Source of the DNA: Microbacterium keratanolyticum
GTDB lineage: Bacteria; Actinomycetota; Actinomycetes; Actinomycetales; Microbacteriaceae
Direction of reading: 5' to 3'
Length of the DNA: 64,000 bases
Assembly: GCF_016907255.1 (NCBI RefSeq)
Contig: NZ_JAFBBQ010000001.1
Location: forward strand, 1,674,001-1,738,000
Shown: piece after piece, positions 36,270 through 45,710 of the stretch
How the letters are laid out: every line of letters starts with the position of its first letter
Numbering within the stretch: position 1 is the first letter of the stretch
Translations under genes and position numbers: made by a program
The notes under the pieces: generated by a model
What the model was told of the DNA's origin: nothing
Databases searched by the model: none
Seen by the model: the letters and a program-made list of their open reading frames with translations, nothing else

Positions 36270-37439
36270 ATGCCCGCAAAGACGTCCGCCCTTGACTGGA
36301 AGGCGCTCGACGCGCATATCCTCGACCGCCTCACGGAATCCGTGCGGGATCACGCAGCGCGGCATCCGGGCGATCACATCTATGGCGCAGCGTTCCACGT
36401 CTTCTACGGGGAGACCGGCGGAGTGGTCGCCTGGCCCGCGCTGGCGATCGCCACGGAAGAAGACCTCGTCGCGATCACTGCGGAGTCGCGCTTCTCGCCC
36501 GATGACCTGCGGTGGAGCCCGGCCGATTGGAGCGTGCAGCTCGATCCCTCCGAGCAAGACGACGCGTGGGTCGCGAAGGTCGAAGCACATGCCGTCGCGG
36601 GTGATGACGCCCACTGGGAGAAGGCCTACGATCGCTTCCTGCGTGCGTTCGCGAAGGCGGCAAAGAAGGCGCGCGGATCACTCGTCGCCGAAGGTCTTGT
36701 CGAGAAGAGCTTCATCGCCGTCGCGATGGATGAGGCCTGGGAGCTCATCCCGCTGAGCCTCACCCCGGCACAGGTGCGCGCGCACTTCCCGGAACTCGAC
36801 GAGGAAGCACAGGAGCTGGCACGGCTTGCCGCCCTCCCGCCGCGGGAGCGGGCCGTCGCGCTCGGTGGGATCATCGACGCATTCGTCCCGGGGGCGGTGT
36901 CGGGTGAGGATGCGGTGCGCCTGCTGGTGCAGCTCGGCCCGGACGCTGCGGCCGTCGCCGTCGAGCGGATGCCCCGCTCTCGTGACCGCTGGCGCTGGGC
37001 GAAGGTGCTCGCCGACACCGGCATCGCCGACGATTCTGTGATCGAGGCGCTCACGACTGTGATGAAGGGCAAGAAGCTCTCGGAGCCGGATCGCGCCTGG
37101 GCGGCGGCTGCGCTGGCGCGGCTCGGGCGTCTCGACGTGGTGCTGGCGGAAGGCGCGCGGGTGCCGCAACCGGTGCTGCGGCGTGCGCTCGCGGCACCGT
37201 TGACGTCATTCCGCGACCATGCCGTCACGCACATTCCCCTCGACTACACGCCACTTGAGGAAGCGCTCGCCACCGACCCCGCGCTGGCGGAGGAGATGCT
37301 CGCGGAGCTCGCACCGGGAAGCGGGTACTGCGCGATTACTCCGGCGGAAGCCGACACCGCACGCGCCGCACTCGATTCGCCCTTCGAAGTGATCCGACGA
37401 CATGCACGCATCGTGTTGGAAGATGCGGGCGCCCGATAG
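36270..37439 (+). CDS. DUF4303-like protein with HEAT-like C-terminus
   Basis: The 389-residue protein opens with WKALDAHILDRLTESVRDHA and IYGAAFHVFYGETGGVVAWP, a DUF4303-like alpha/beta domain of about 170 residues, followed by a helical region that resembles HEAT repeats (DAVRLLVQLGPDAAAVAVER, AWAAAALARLGRLDVVLAEG). ATG at 36270 is supported by GGAGGAA; the frame is open far upstream but without family character. Related proteins are sometimes found as immunity factors of polymorphic toxins, but no toxin is next to it here. Function unknown. Confidence 0.65.
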   Translation: MPAKTSALDWKALDAHILDRLTESVRDHAARHPGDHIYGAAFHVFYGETGGVVAWPALAIATEEDLVAITAESRFSPDDLRWSPADWSVQLDPSEQDDAWVAKVEAHAVAGDDAHWEKAYDRFLRAFAKAAKKARGSLVAEGLVEKSFIAVAMDEAWELIPLSLTPAQVRAHFPELDEEAQELARLAALPPRERAVALGGIIDAFVPGAVSGEDAVRLLVQLGPDAAAVAVERMPRSRDRWRWAKVLADTGIADDSVIEALTTVMKGKKLSEPDRAWAAAALARLGRLDVVLAEGARVPQPVLRRALAAPLTSFRDHAVTHIPLDYTPLEEALATDPALAEEMLAELAPGSGYCAITPAEADTARAALDSPFEVIRRHARIVLEDAGAR

Positions 37440-37596
37440 CGTCGAAATCATTCTGCTCAAGATCGAGCGTCGCGCATGATCATTTAGTTATGCAGAGTGG
37501 TCTTGTTGCACAGCGTTCTGCTCTCTGATTTGGAGCGGATGCCTCTCGAGGCAGATACTCGTGGCGTCCCGCCGTCCCTCTCCGACCGGAATCGTC

Positions 37597-38358
37597 ATGA
37601 CCAGATCGCACGCGCTCGGCCCCGAAACGACGTTTGCGGTGATCGGCGCAGGGCGCCTCGGAACTGTCCTCGCCCCAGCGCTGCGCGCGGCCGGTTTCAC
37701 CGTGCACGGACCTCTCGGCCGCGGTGAGACAGTGCGCGCTGACATCGCGCTTCTTGCGGTGCCCGATGCGGCGATTGCGGATGCTGCCGCTGCCGCCCAC
37801 GGTTTCGCGCGCCGGGTCGGCCACCTCTCGGGGGCGACCTCGCTCGATGCCGTGGACTTCCGGCTTCACCCGCTGCAGACCTTTACCGGCGTCGAAGGGC
37901 CCGATGCCTTCCGCGGCATCGGTGCGGCGGTCGCCGGCCGCACGTCAGCGGATGAGCACCTGGCCGCCGACATCGCCACAGCCCTCGGCGCCCGGGCGTT
38001 CCCGCTCGACGACGCGCGACGCGGCGAGTATCACGCAGCCGCGTCCTTCGCCTCGAACTTCGTGCTCACCGTGCTCGACGCAGCGGAACAGCTCGCCGGA
38101 GCGAGTGGCGTCCGCGGTTCGCGGGAGCTTCTTGCCCCTCTCATCCTGCAGACGGTTGAGAACTGGCGTAGCGCCGGCGCCACGCAGGCGCTGACGGGGC
38201 CGATCGCCCGCGGCGACGAGGAGACGGTGGCGCGGCAGCGCGCAGCATCCGCCTCCGCCGACCTCGGCGATCTCTTCGACGCACTTGCGGCGGCGACGCG
38301 CACGATCGCGGCGCGCTCCGCGCAGCATCCGCCCACAGACAGGGAGACGGCAGCATGA
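37597..38358 (+). CDS. Rossmann/DUF2520 dehydrogenase, possible ketopantoate reductase
   Basis: The 253-residue protein begins TFAVIGAGRLGTVLAPALRA, an NADP-binding Rossmann motif, and continues with the DUF2520 6-phosphogluconate-dehydrogenase-like helical domain (YHAAASFASNFVLTVLDAAE). It resembles PanE/PanG and pyrroline-carboxylate reductases. It overlaps panC by four bases and heads the pan cluster, which otherwise lacks a ketopantoate reductase, so that role is a fair inference. ATG at 37597 was preferred to the GTG at 37561. Confidence 0.8.
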   Translation: MTRSHALGPETTFAVIGAGRLGTVLAPALRAAGFTVHGPLGRGETVRADIALLAVPDAAIADAAAAAHGFARRVGHLSGATSLDAVDFRLHPLQTFTGVEGPDAFRGIGAAVAGRTSADEHLAADIATALGARAFPLDDARRGEYHAAASFASNFVLTVLDAAEQLAGASGVRGSRELLAPLILQTVENWRSAGATQALTGPIARGDEETVARQRAASASADLGDLFDALAAATRTIAARSAQHPPTDRETAA

Positions 38359-39221
38359 GAATCCTCCGCACGATCGCCGAGGTACGCGGGGCCGTCGTCG
38401 CCGCTCGCGACCGCGGCGAGAGCGTCGGCCTCGTCCCGACGATGGGTGCCTTCCACGAGGGCCACCTCTCGCTCATGCGGCGTGCGCGCGAGGGCAACGA
38501 CCTTGTCGTTGTCTCGCTGTTCGTCAATCCGACGCAGTTCGGCGCGAACGAAGACCTCAGCACGTATCCGCGCGATGAGGCGCGCGATGCCGCACTCGCC
38601 AAGGCTGCGGGCGTCGACATCCTCTTCGCCCCGGATGCGGCCGAGATCTACCCCGACGGCTTCGCGACGAGCATCCATGTGGCGGGCATCACCGACGTGC
38701 TCGACGGTGAATCCCGCGGGCCCCACCACTTCGACGGCGTCGCCACAGTTGTGACGAAGCTGTTCGGTATCGTGCGCCCCGACGTCGCGTACTTCGGGCA
38801 GAAGGATGCCCAACAGGTTCTCGTCGTGCGCCGCGTCGTGCGCGACCTCGACCTCGACGTGCGGATCGAGGCTTGCCCGATCGTGCGGGAAGCCGACGGT
38901 CTCGCCATGAGCTCCCGCAACGTGTACCTCGACGACGCGGCCCGCGTGCAGGCCACCGCACTGAACCGTGCGCTCGACGCCGCCGCCGCGCTGCATCTCG
39001 CGGGGGAGCGCGACGGTGTGCGAATCGTGGATGCGGCGCGCAGCATGCTCGCCGACGCCGGAATCACGCCGGAATACCTCGAACTGCGCGACGCCAACAC
39101 GCTGCAGCCCGTGCCCACCGTCGAGGGCGACGCGCTCCTGGCCGTCGCCGCGCACATCGGCGCCGCGCGGCTGATCGACAACCACGTTCTGCACGCAACC
39201 CACGGGAGAGGCGACGCCTGA
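38355..39221 (+). CDS. panC: pantothenate synthetase
   Basis: The 288-residue enzyme joins pantoate and beta-alanine with ATP. Signatures are [18 protein letters not shown] near residue 28, [28 protein letters not shown] and MSSRNVYLD. The length fits the family. It starts in an ATGA overlap with the dehydrogenase and shares one base with panD, so the cluster is translationally coupled. Confidence 0.96.
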   Translation: MRILRTIAEVRGAVVAARDRGESVGLVPTMGAFHEGHLSLMRRAREGNDLVVVSLFVNPTQFGANEDLSTYPRDEARDAALAKAAGVDILFAPDAAEIYPDGFATSIHVAGITDVLDGESRGPHHFDGVATVVTKLFGIVRPDVAYFGQKDAQQVLVVRRVVRDLDLDVRIEACPIVREADGLAMSSRNVYLDDAARVQATALNRALDAAAALHLAGERDGVRIVDAARSMLADAGITPEYLELRDANTLQPVPTVEGDALLAVAAHIGAARLIDNHVLHATHGRGDA

Positions 39222-39613
39222 TGCGACGCACCATGCTGAAGTCGAAGATCCACCGCGCGACGATCACGGGCAGCGATCTGCACTACGTCGGCTCGATCAC
39301 GATCGACCCCGACCTGCTCGATGCCGCCGACATCCTGGTGCATGAGCAGGTGCACGTCGTCGATGTCGACAACGGCGCCCGCTTCGAGACGTACACGATC
39401 GCGGGAGAGCGCGGCTCGGGCGTCATGCAGGTCAACGGCGCCGCTGCCCGACTTGTGCACTCCGGCGACACGATCATCGTCATCTCCTATGCCGACTACT
39501 CACGCGAAGACCTCGTGACCTACGAGCCGCGGGTCGTGCACGTCGACCGGTCGAACAGCATCATCCAGGTCGATGACGTGGTCGACGCGCTGCTGACCGA
39601 GGCCACCGCATGA
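39221..39613 (+). CDS. panD: aspartate 1-decarboxylase proenzyme
   Basis: The 130-residue proenzyme makes beta-alanine from aspartate. It starts [16 protein letters not shown], and the self-cleavage site HYVGSITID puts Ser25 at the position that becomes the pyruvoyl cofactor. [15 protein letters not shown] is also conserved. It lies between panC and panB with overlaps on both sides. Confidence 0.96.
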   Translation: MRRTMLKSKIHRATITGSDLHYVGSITIDPDLLDAADILVHEQVHVVDVDNGARFETYTIAGERGSGVMQVNGAAARLVHSGDTIIVISYADYSREDLVTYEPRVVHVDRSNSIIQVDDVVDALLTEATA

Positions 39614-40482
39614 GCGCGCACGCCGCCCCGACGACACGCGTCGCCCTCACCGACCTGGCGGCGAAGAAGGCGGCTCGCGAGCCGATCGTCATGATCACGG
39701 CCTACGACCACCCGAGTGCGCAGATCGTCGAAGCGGCGGGCGTGGACGTCGTTCTGGTCGGCGACTCGGCCGCGATGACGGTGCTCGGCTACGACAGCAC
39801 CGTTCCCGTCACGGTCGACGAGATGATCATGCTCACCAGGGCGGTGCGTCGCGGCCTCTCCCGGCCACTGCTCGTCGGCGATCTGCCGTTCGGCTCGTAC
39901 GAGGCGTCCGATGAGTTGGTGATCGCGACCGCGCAGCGCTTCGTCAAAGAGGCCGGATGCGACCTCGTCAAGATCGAACGCGGCGGAACCAGCGTCGATC
40001 GAGCACGAGCTCTCGTGCACGCGGGCATCCCGGTCGTCGGTCACGTCGGGCTCACCCCACAGTCGGTGGCCGCCCTCGGCGGATATCGTGCGCAGGGACG
40101 CACGGCCGAGGCGGCTCTCGCCCTGCGCGATGAGGCACTCGCCTTGCAGGCGGCCGGATGCTCGCTGCTCGTGATCGAGGCCGTGCCGAGCGAGGTCGCA
40201 GAGATGATCGTGGCTGCGCTGGAGATCCCGGTGATCGGCATCGGCGCGGGCGCGAGTGTCGACGGGCAGGTGCTCGTGTTCCACGACCTGCTCGGCATCT
40301 ATGACGGCCCGGCCGCGAAGTTCGTCAAGCGCTATGCCGATCTACGCGGCGCGATGGTCGATGGTGTGGCGGCCTACGCGCATGAGGTGCGCGAAGGTTC
40401 ATACCCGGCACCTGAGCACGAGTATCGGATGCCCGAGGACGAGTCCTCACGGCTTCGGGAAGCGCTCTGCTCGGCGCGCTGA
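39610..40482 (+). CDS. panB: 3-methyl-2-oxobutanoate hydroxymethyltransferase
   Basis: The 290-residue TIM-barrel enzyme adds a one-carbon unit from methylene-tetrahydrofolate to ketoisovalerate to make ketopantoate. Visible motifs are [54 protein letters not shown] and [15 protein letters not shown]. It overlaps panD by four bases and ends the pan operon. Confidence 0.96.
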   Translation: MSAHAAPTTRVALTDLAAKKAAREPIVMITAYDHPSAQIVEAAGVDVVLVGDSAAMTVLGYDSTVPVTVDEMIMLTRAVRRGLSRPLLVGDLPFGSYEASDELVIATAQRFVKEAGCDLVKIERGGTSVDRARALVHAGIPVVGHVGLTPQSVAALGGYRAQGRTAEAALALRDEALALQAAGCSLLVIEAVPSEVAEMIVAALEIPVIGIGAGASVDGQVLVFHDLLGIYDGPAAKFVKRYADLRGAMVDGVAAYAHEVREGSYPAPEHEYRMPEDESSRLREALCSAR

Positions 40483-40562
40483 GCGGGCGCGCCCGCGGGC
40501 CTCGCTGTGCCGGCCGCGCCGCCCCACCCGCCGTCCCGCCCGCGCCGCGCCGCCCCGGCGAA

Positions 40563-40610
40563 AGGAGCCTTTCGTCGGCTATCCGGCACCAGAACCGACG
40601 GAACTCTCCT
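40563..40610. repeat. imperfect palindrome, copy B of a two-copy family
   Basis: The left arm (40563-40582) and right arm (40591-40610) match at about 15 of 20 positions as an inverted repeat. The right arm AGAACCGACGGAACTCTCCT is nearly the same as that at 9236-9255. It lies after panB and before the DksA-like gene, following a 60-base stretch of almost pure G+C. Confidence 0.65.
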
Positions 40611-40644
40611 GCGAACGGCCCTGATCATCCCGGCGGAGGGCAGG

Positions 40645-41004
40645 ATGAAGGGCATGGACACTGCCCGCTTCCGCGCTCTGCTCGATGCGCGTCGCGCCGA
40701 GCTCGAAGAGCTTCTCGCGCGGCTGGAGCGTGACGAGGCCAGCATCCGCCATGACCGCGCCGACGCGACGGCCGACGACGAGCACGACCCCGAGGGGACG
40801 ACGCTGTCGGGGGAGTGGCAGAAGCTCGACGGGCTGCAGCGCTCGATGAAGGCCGAACTCGCCGAAGTTCTCGCCGCACTCGGCCGCATCGACGACGGCA
40901 CCTACGGCAGGTGCATCCGCTGCGGCCAGCCGATTCCGACCGGGCGGCTGGAAGTGCGCCCGATGGCGACGATGTGCGTGCCGTGTGCCGAGAAGGCGAG
41001 CTGA
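40645..41004 (+). CDS. TraR/DksA-family zinc-finger protein
   Basis: The 119-residue protein has a coiled-coil N-terminus (FRALLDARRAELEELLARLE) and a C-terminal four-cysteine zinc finger, CIRC and CVPC separated by 17 residues. DksA-type proteins enter the RNA polymerase secondary channel; the short actinobacterial forms are poorly known. ATG at 40645 is favoured by GGAGGG just upstream; the ATG at 40654 is possible. Confidence 0.82.
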   Translation: MKGMDTARFRALLDARRAELEELLARLERDEASIRHDRADATADDEHDPEGTTLSGEWQKLDGLQRSMKAELAEVLAALGRIDDGTYGRCIRCGQPIPTGRLEVRPMATMCVPCAEKAS

Positions 41005-41035
41005 CCGGTCCGCAACGCGTGACAGGATTGTCCGG

Positions 41036-42265
41036 ATGAATGCCTCGGGTGACTCCACAACCGCCGACGCCCGTGTGACCCCGGATGCCGCCGCCCGCCG
41101 AGCCCGGCTCGCGGTCGCCGCGCTCTTCCTCACGAACGGTGCTCTGTTCGCGAACCTGCTGCCGCGGTACCCCGAGATCAAAGCCGCGCTCGGCCTCGAC
41201 AACGCGACGTTCGGACTCTCGGTGGCGGCGCTCCCTGCGGGCGCGATCGTCGCAGGTCTTGCTGCGGCGGTGATCATCCGGCGTTTCGGATCGGCGCGCG
41301 TCGCCGTGTTCGGCACGACCCTCACGAGCCTCGGCTTCCTCGCCGCGGGCCTCGCACCCTCGGCGTTGCTCTTCGCCCTCGCGCTGCTGCTGGCGGGGGC
41401 GAGCGATGCCATCACCGACGTCGCGCAGAATGCCCATGGCCTGCGGGTGCAGAAGCGCTACGGGCGTTCGATCATCAACTTCTTCCACGCGATCTGGTCG
41501 ATCGGAGCGGTCATCGGCGGCGTCATGGGCGCAGCGGCGATCGCCCTCGGCCTGCCCGTGGCCGTGCATCTCGGCATCTCGACGGCGGTGTTCGCGACGG
41601 TTGCGCTGCTCGCGCTGCGCTTCTGCCTGCCGGGCAAGGACGAGGCGGATGCTGTCGCTGACGTCCCCGAAGCGCTCACCCCGCCGCGCCGCGGCGTGAG
41701 TCCTCGAATCATCCTGATGCTCGCCGCGCTCACCCTCGTCGCGATGGCCGGCGGCATCGCTGAGGACGCCGGCAACTCCTGGGCGACGATCTACCTCGCC
41801 GAATCCCTCGGAGCTCCTGCGGCTATCGCGCCGATCGGGTTCATCGCCCTCGTCGGCGCGCAGTTCGTGGGACGCATGCTCGGCGACCCCATGACCGACC
41901 GTTTCGGTGCCCGCGCGGTCGCACGCGTCGGAGGATTGATCGCCGCGGTCGGCATGGGGCTCGCGCTCGCCTTCCCCTCGATTCCGGGCACGATCGCAGG
42001 CTTCGCAGTCGTCGGTTTCGGCATCGCCACCCTGATCCCCGCGGCGATGCACGCGGCGGACGAGCTCCCAGGACTCCGCGCGGGTGTCGGCCTCACGATC
42101 GTCTCGTGGCTGCTGCGCCTCGGATTCCTGTTGTCGCCACCCATCGTCGGGTTCATCGCCGACAACGAGTCGCTGCGCGCGGGCCTGCTCATCGCGCCGA
42201 TCGCGGGAATCGTGGCGCTGCTTCTCGCCGGCGCCCTGCCGAAGCGGGAGCCTCGGACGCGCTGA
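41036..42265 (+). CDS. MFS transporter, FucP-like
   Basis: The 409-residue protein has 12 membrane segments. It starts after about 20 hydrophilic residues with LAVAALFLTNGALFANLLPR, and has DAITDVAQNAHGLRVQKRYG and INFFHAIWSIGAVIGGVMGA, which resemble the fucose-permease-like branch of MFS. Its substrate is unknown. It starts 31 bases after the DksA-like gene and ends before a hairpin terminator. Confidence 0.82.
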   Translation: MNASGDSTTADARVTPDAAARRARLAVAALFLTNGALFANLLPRYPEIKAALGLDNATFGLSVAALPAGAIVAGLAAAVIIRRFGSARVAVFGTTLTSLGFLAAGLAPSALLFALALLLAGASDAITDVAQNAHGLRVQKRYGRSIINFFHAIWSIGAVIGGVMGAAAIALGLPVAVHLGISTAVFATVALLALRFCLPGKDEADAVADVPEALTPPRRGVSPRIILMLAALTLVAMAGGIAEDAGNSWATIYLAESLGAPAAIAPIGFIALVGAQFVGRMLGDPMTDRFGARAVARVGGLIAAVGMGLALAFPSIPGTIAGFAVVGFGIATLIPAAMHAADELPGLRAGVGLTIVSWLLRLGFLLSPPIVGFIADNESLRAGLLIAPIAGIVALLLAGALPKREPRTR

Positions 42266-42328
42266 TCGCGGAGCATCCACCCGCGTCGTGCCGTCGTGGT
42301 CCCGACGGTGACGAGAAGCATCACACAG

Positions 42329-42363
42329 GAAGCGCCCGCCGGTCGAAACCTGACGGGCGCTTC
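42329..42363. terminator. bidirectional terminator
   Basis: GAAGCGCCCG (42329-42338) pairs with 42354-42363 around a 15-base loop. It lies between the converging MFS gene and the exporter permease gene that ends at 42378. Confidence 0.7.
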
Positions 42364-42377
42364 ACTGATGCGGAACC

Positions 42378-43475
42378 TCAGCCTCGCAGGGCCTCCTTGA
42401 GCTTCACGCGGCCGCCCATGCGCAGCAGCGAGTTCTCGTAGATCTTCGCGCCGATCGCGATGGCGACGCCGCAGCTGATGAGCAGGATGACGAGCGACAC
42501 GAGCGGCTCCCACCACTGCGCCTCTCCGACGAACAGGCGCATCGGCATGCCCACGGGCGCCGAGAACGGCACGTACGACAGGATCGTCATGACCAGCGGG
42601 TTGTCGTTGAAGAAGATGACGAGGAAGTACGGCAACATCACGAGCATCGTGATCGGCATGGTCGTCGATCCGATGTCCTCCTGACGCGAGACCATCGCGG
42701 CGGCCGCAGCGAACAGCGCCGCCAGCAGGATGAACCCGAAGAGGAAGAACACGGCGAACCACAGGATCGGTGCGCCGAGGAACGACAGCACCTCGCTCTG
42801 CCCCGTCACCGAGAGTCCGACGACGGCGATGGCAGCGAGCAGCAGGATCTGCCCCATCGCGAGCACCGTGTTGCCGAGCACCTTGCCGGCCAGGAGCGTG
42901 CGGGCGGGGATCGCCGAGATCAGCAGCTCGACGACGCGCGTCTGCTTCTCTTCGACGACGCTCTGCGCGATCGTGCCACCGAACGTCGACGCCGCGATCA
43001 GGAAGACAATGCCGAAGGCGATGGCGATGAAGTAGCGCAGCATCCCATCCGTCGTCGCCGGCTCGAGGATGTCGACAGACGGAACCTTCGCGAGCTGCAT
43101 GAGCAGCGAGTTGGAGACACCGTCGAGGAAGACGGCGCTGTAGCCGAAGGTCGGGTCATCGCTCGGGACGAGAGCCACGCTCACGTCGCCGTTGCGCACC
43201 AGTTCCTCCGCGGCGGCCGCATCCGCGACCTCGGTGATCTTCGTGTTCTGCATCGCCTCGGCGACAGCAACGGTCTCGGAGGTCACCGCGATCGACGTCG
43301 GGTCGGGGTTCTTCGCGGTGAAGCCGCCGAAGAGGACACCGGCGAGGGCGATCAACATCATGATCCCGGTCGAGATCATGAACGCCTTGCTGCGCAGCTT
43401 CGATCCGATCTCACGCTCGGCGACCAGCCAGACCGCGGACGTCTCGCGCACCGGAGTGCGGGTGGGGGTGCTCAC
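42378..43475 (-). CDS. ABC-2-type exporter permease, NatB-like
   Basis: The 365-residue protein has one N-terminal membrane helix, an extracytoplasmic domain of about 130 residues, then five helices near the C-terminus. EEKQTRVVELLISAIPARTLLAGKVLG is the cytoplasmic signature of NatB/ABC-2 permeases. It overlaps the ATPase gene by four bases. NatAB relatives export sodium or toxic compounds, but the substrate is not predictable here. Confidence 0.85.
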   Translation of the reverse strand: MSTPTRTPVRETSAVWLVAEREIGSKLRSKAFMISTGIMMLIALAGVLFGGFTAKNPDPTSIAVTSETVAVAEAMQNTKITEVADAAAAEELVRNGDVSVALVPSDDPTFGYSAVFLDGVSNSLLMQLAKVPSVDILEPATTDGMLRYFIAIAFGIVFLIAASTFGGTIAQSVVEEKQTRVVELLISAIPARTLLAGKVLGNTVLAMGQILLLAAIAVVGLSVTGQSEVLSFLGAPILWFAVFFLFGFILLAALFAAAAAMVSRQEDIGSTTMPITMLVMLPYFLVIFFNDNPLVMTILSYVPFSAPVGMPMRLFVGEAQWWEPLVSLVILLISCGVAIAIGAKIYENSLLRMGGRVKLKEALRG

Positions 43476-44368
43476 TGGATGACCTCCTTGAAGATCTGGG
43501 CAAGAGTCGGATGCTGCGGGGCGAAGCTGTTCACGCCGCCGCGATCGACCGCGGAGCGCAGCACGCGCTGAGCAGTGTCGGGGCTGTCGACGTCGAAGAC
43601 GGCCGATCCGCCCTCGAAGTCCACAACCGTGACGCCGGGCTCAGCGCGGAGCCAGCCCGCGTCTCCGGCGGAGACGAGTTCATAGCGGGGTGCCGAGTAC
43701 TGTGCGCGGAGGGCGTCGCGTGAGCCCGATGCACGGATCGTGCCGCCTGCGATGATGACGAGATCGTCGCAGAGGCGTTCGACGACATCGAGCTGGTGTG
43801 ACGAGAACAGGATCGACACGCCCTGTGCGGCACGCGCCTGCAGGACGCCGGCGACGACATCGACGGCGAGTGGGTCGAGACCGGAGAACGGCTCATCGAG
43901 GATGAGCACTTCCGGTTCGTGCACGAGCGCCGCGGCGATCTGCGCGCGCTGCTGGTTGCCCAGCGACAGCGACTCGATCAGCGAATCCAGGCGCTCACCC
44001 AGGCCGAGCTCGGTCAGCAGCGCGGTCGCGCGCGCCGTGGCATCCGCCTTCGAGAAGCCGTGGAGGCGGGCCAGATAGGCGACCTGCTCAAGCACCTTCA
44101 TCTTCGGGTACAGCCCGCGCTCTTCGGGCATATAGCCGAAGCGGCGGCGGTCGGCGGTCGTGATCTCCTGGCCGTTCAGCGTGACGCTGCCGCCATCGGC
44201 GGACAGCACGCCCAGGATGATGCGCATGGTCGTGGTCTTGCCGGCGCCGTTGCCGCCGACGAAGCCCGTCAGGCGGCCAGGAGCGACCGGGAAGGTGATG
44301 TCATCGAGCACGCGCCGCGAGCCGTAGCTCTTGGTGATGCCGGAGAGGTTCAGCTGCCCTGTTGTCAT
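43472..44368 (-). CDS. ABC exporter ATP-binding protein, NatA-like
   Basis: The 298-residue ATPase has Walker A GGNGAGKTTT, signature LSLGNQQR (a diverged LSGGQ), Walker B VLILDEPFSGLDPLA and switch histidine in ILFSSHQLDV. A C-terminal DUF4162-like domain of about 80 residues follows. ATG at 44368 begins right before the ABC domain. It forms an exporter with the downstream NatB-like permease. Confidence 0.9.
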   Translation of the reverse strand: MTTGQLNLSGITKSYGSRRVLDDITFPVAPGRLTGFVGGNGAGKTTTMRIILGVLSADGGSVTLNGQEITTADRRRFGYMPEERGLYPKMKVLEQVAYLARLHGFSKADATARATALLTELGLGERLDSLIESLSLGNQQRAQIAAALVHEPEVLILDEPFSGLDPLAVDVVAGVLQARAAQGVSILFSSHQLDVVERLCDDLVIIAGGTIRASGSRDALRAQYSAPRYELVSAGDAGWLRAEPGVTVVDFEGGSAVFDVDSPDTAQRVLRSAVDRGGVNSFAPQHPTLAQIFKEVIQ

Positions 44369-44384
44369 ACCTCCACGGTACGAA

Positions 44385-44421
44385 TCCGCCGCACGGCGGA
44401 CATCCCCCGCGCGGCGGATTC
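44385..44421. promoter_or_regulatory. operator-like inverted repeats upstream of the NatAB genes
   Basis: TCCGCCGCACGGCGGA (44385-44400) is a palindrome with a two-base centre. The same half-site recurs as GCGGCGGATTC at 44411-44421, which is the exact complement of 44382-44392. Three half-sites immediately upstream of the ATPase gene suggest a repressor operator; no regulator gene is adjacent. Confidence 0.45.
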
Positions 44422-44461
44422 TCACGGGTCATCCCCGCGGTGGAGTCTCCCCTCGCGTTCG

Positions 44462-44512
44462 AGGAGCGATGTTCACCCTGGTTTCGACGATTTGAAGGTG
44501 AACATCGCTCCT
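44462..44512. repeat. 16-bp perfect inverted repeat
   Basis: AGGAGCGATGTTCACC (44462-44477) is matched exactly by its complement at 44497-44512 with a 19-base loop. It lies ten bases downstream of the BenE-type gene on the minus strand, so it can act as its terminator, though no T-run follows. Confidence 0.65.
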
Positions 44513-44522
44513 TGAAGGCGGG

Positions 44523-45710
44523 TCAGCGCCGCCCGAGATGCAGGACGCCCCGCACGAGCAGCCCGGCCACGATCGCCCAGAACGCCGCGCTGATACCGAG
44601 GACCGCGACGCCGGATGCCGCCACCAGCAACGTCACCACAGCGGGGATGCGCTCGCCGGGGTCGTCGATCGCCTGCTGCACGGATGAGCCGAACGCGGCG
44701 AACAGGGCGATGCCGGCGACCGCCGGGATGACGGCGGGCGGCGCGAGCAGGACGAGTGCGGCGGAGGCGGCCGCGCATCCGCCGAGCAGAACGTAGGAGA
44801 TCCCCGTGGAGAGCCCGGCGACCCACCGCCGCCTCGGGTCGGGATCCGCCTCGGGGGCTGCGGCCAGCGCTGCGCTGATCGCCGCGAGGTTGATCGCGTG
44901 ACCTCCGGCGGCGGCGCCCGCGGCAGTGCCGAGTCCCGTCACGAGCATCGCCGGACGCCACGGCACCTCGTACCCGTAGCTACGCATGATCGCGATGCCC
45001 GGCACGTTCTGCGACGCCATCGTCACGACGAACAACGGCAGGGCGATGCCGATGACCGCGCCCAGCGTGAAGGTGGGTGCCGTCCACTCGAGCTGCGGGA
45101 TGAGGAGCGCAGGATCGACCGTCTTGCCGGAGGTGACGACGCCGATGATGACGACCACGGTCGCGGCGACGAACGCGAACGGCACCGCCCAGCGGGGCGC
45201 GAGGCGCGCGAAGATCAGCCAGGTGATCGCGACCGGTGCGACGCCCCACGGATTCAGGGCGAGCCCAGTGACCGGCGCGAGACACAGCGGCAGCAGCACC
45301 CCGGCGAGCATGGCCTGGGCGATGGACGCCGGGATGGACGCGATCAGCGCGCCGATCTGCGGCACGAGCGCGGTGAGCAGAATGAGCGCCGCCACGACGA
45401 GGAATGCGCCGACGGCGGCGGGCCATCCGCCCTCGACGAGTCCCGTGGCGGCGAGGAGCGCGGCTCCCGGCGTCGACCAGGCGACCGTGATCGGCATCCG
45501 GTAGCGCGTAGCGAGCACGATGCAGGCGATGCCCATCGTGAGACTCAGCGCGAGCAGGCCGCTGGCGGCCTGGCCCGGGGTGGCCCCGACGGCGGCGAGT
45601 CCCGTGAGCACGACCGCGAACGAGCTGGTGAAACCCACGAGGGCGGTCACCACCCCCGCGATGATGGGGCGCGACAGCGGTGCTCGCGTCTTCGCAGAGG
45701 AGTTCGTCAT
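44523..45710 (-). CDS. BenE-family benzoate/proton symporter-like protein
   Basis: The 395-residue protein has about 12 hydrophobic segments and BenE-like sequence: PIIAGVVTALVGFTSSFAVV, YRMPITVAWSTPGAALLA, and the late GYEVPWRPAMLVTGLGTA and GGHAINLAAISAAL. BenE proteins import benzoate, but no benzoate catabolic gene is in the window, so another aromatic or purine-like substrate is possible. ATG at 45710 was chosen over an upstream TTG-type extension. It diverges from an FMN reductase gene. Confidence 0.85.
   Translation of the reverse strand: MTNSSAKTRAPLSRPIIAGVVTALVGFTSSFAVVLTGLAAVGATPGQAASGLLALSLTMGIACIVLATRYRMPITVAWSTPGAALLAATGLVEGGWPAAVGAFLVVAALILLTALVPQIGALIASIPASIAQAMLAGVLLPLCLAPVTGLALNPWGVAPVAITWLIFARLAPRWAVPFAFVAATVVVIIGVVTSGKTVDPALLIPQLEWTAPTFTLGAVIGIALPLFVVTMASQNVPGIAIMRSYGYEVPWRPAMLVTGLGTAAGAAAGGHAINLAAISAALAAAPEADPDPRRRWVAGLSTGISYVLLGGCAAASAALVLLAPPAVIPAVAGIALFAAFGSSVQQAIDDPGERIPAVVTLLVAASGVAVLGISAAFWAIVAGLLVRGVLHLGRR

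Noticed and set aside
40483..40562. GC-only stretch after panB as a structured RNA
   Set aside because: The run of CGCCCG-type sequence has no consistent long stem that I can pair, and looks like low-complexity spacer.
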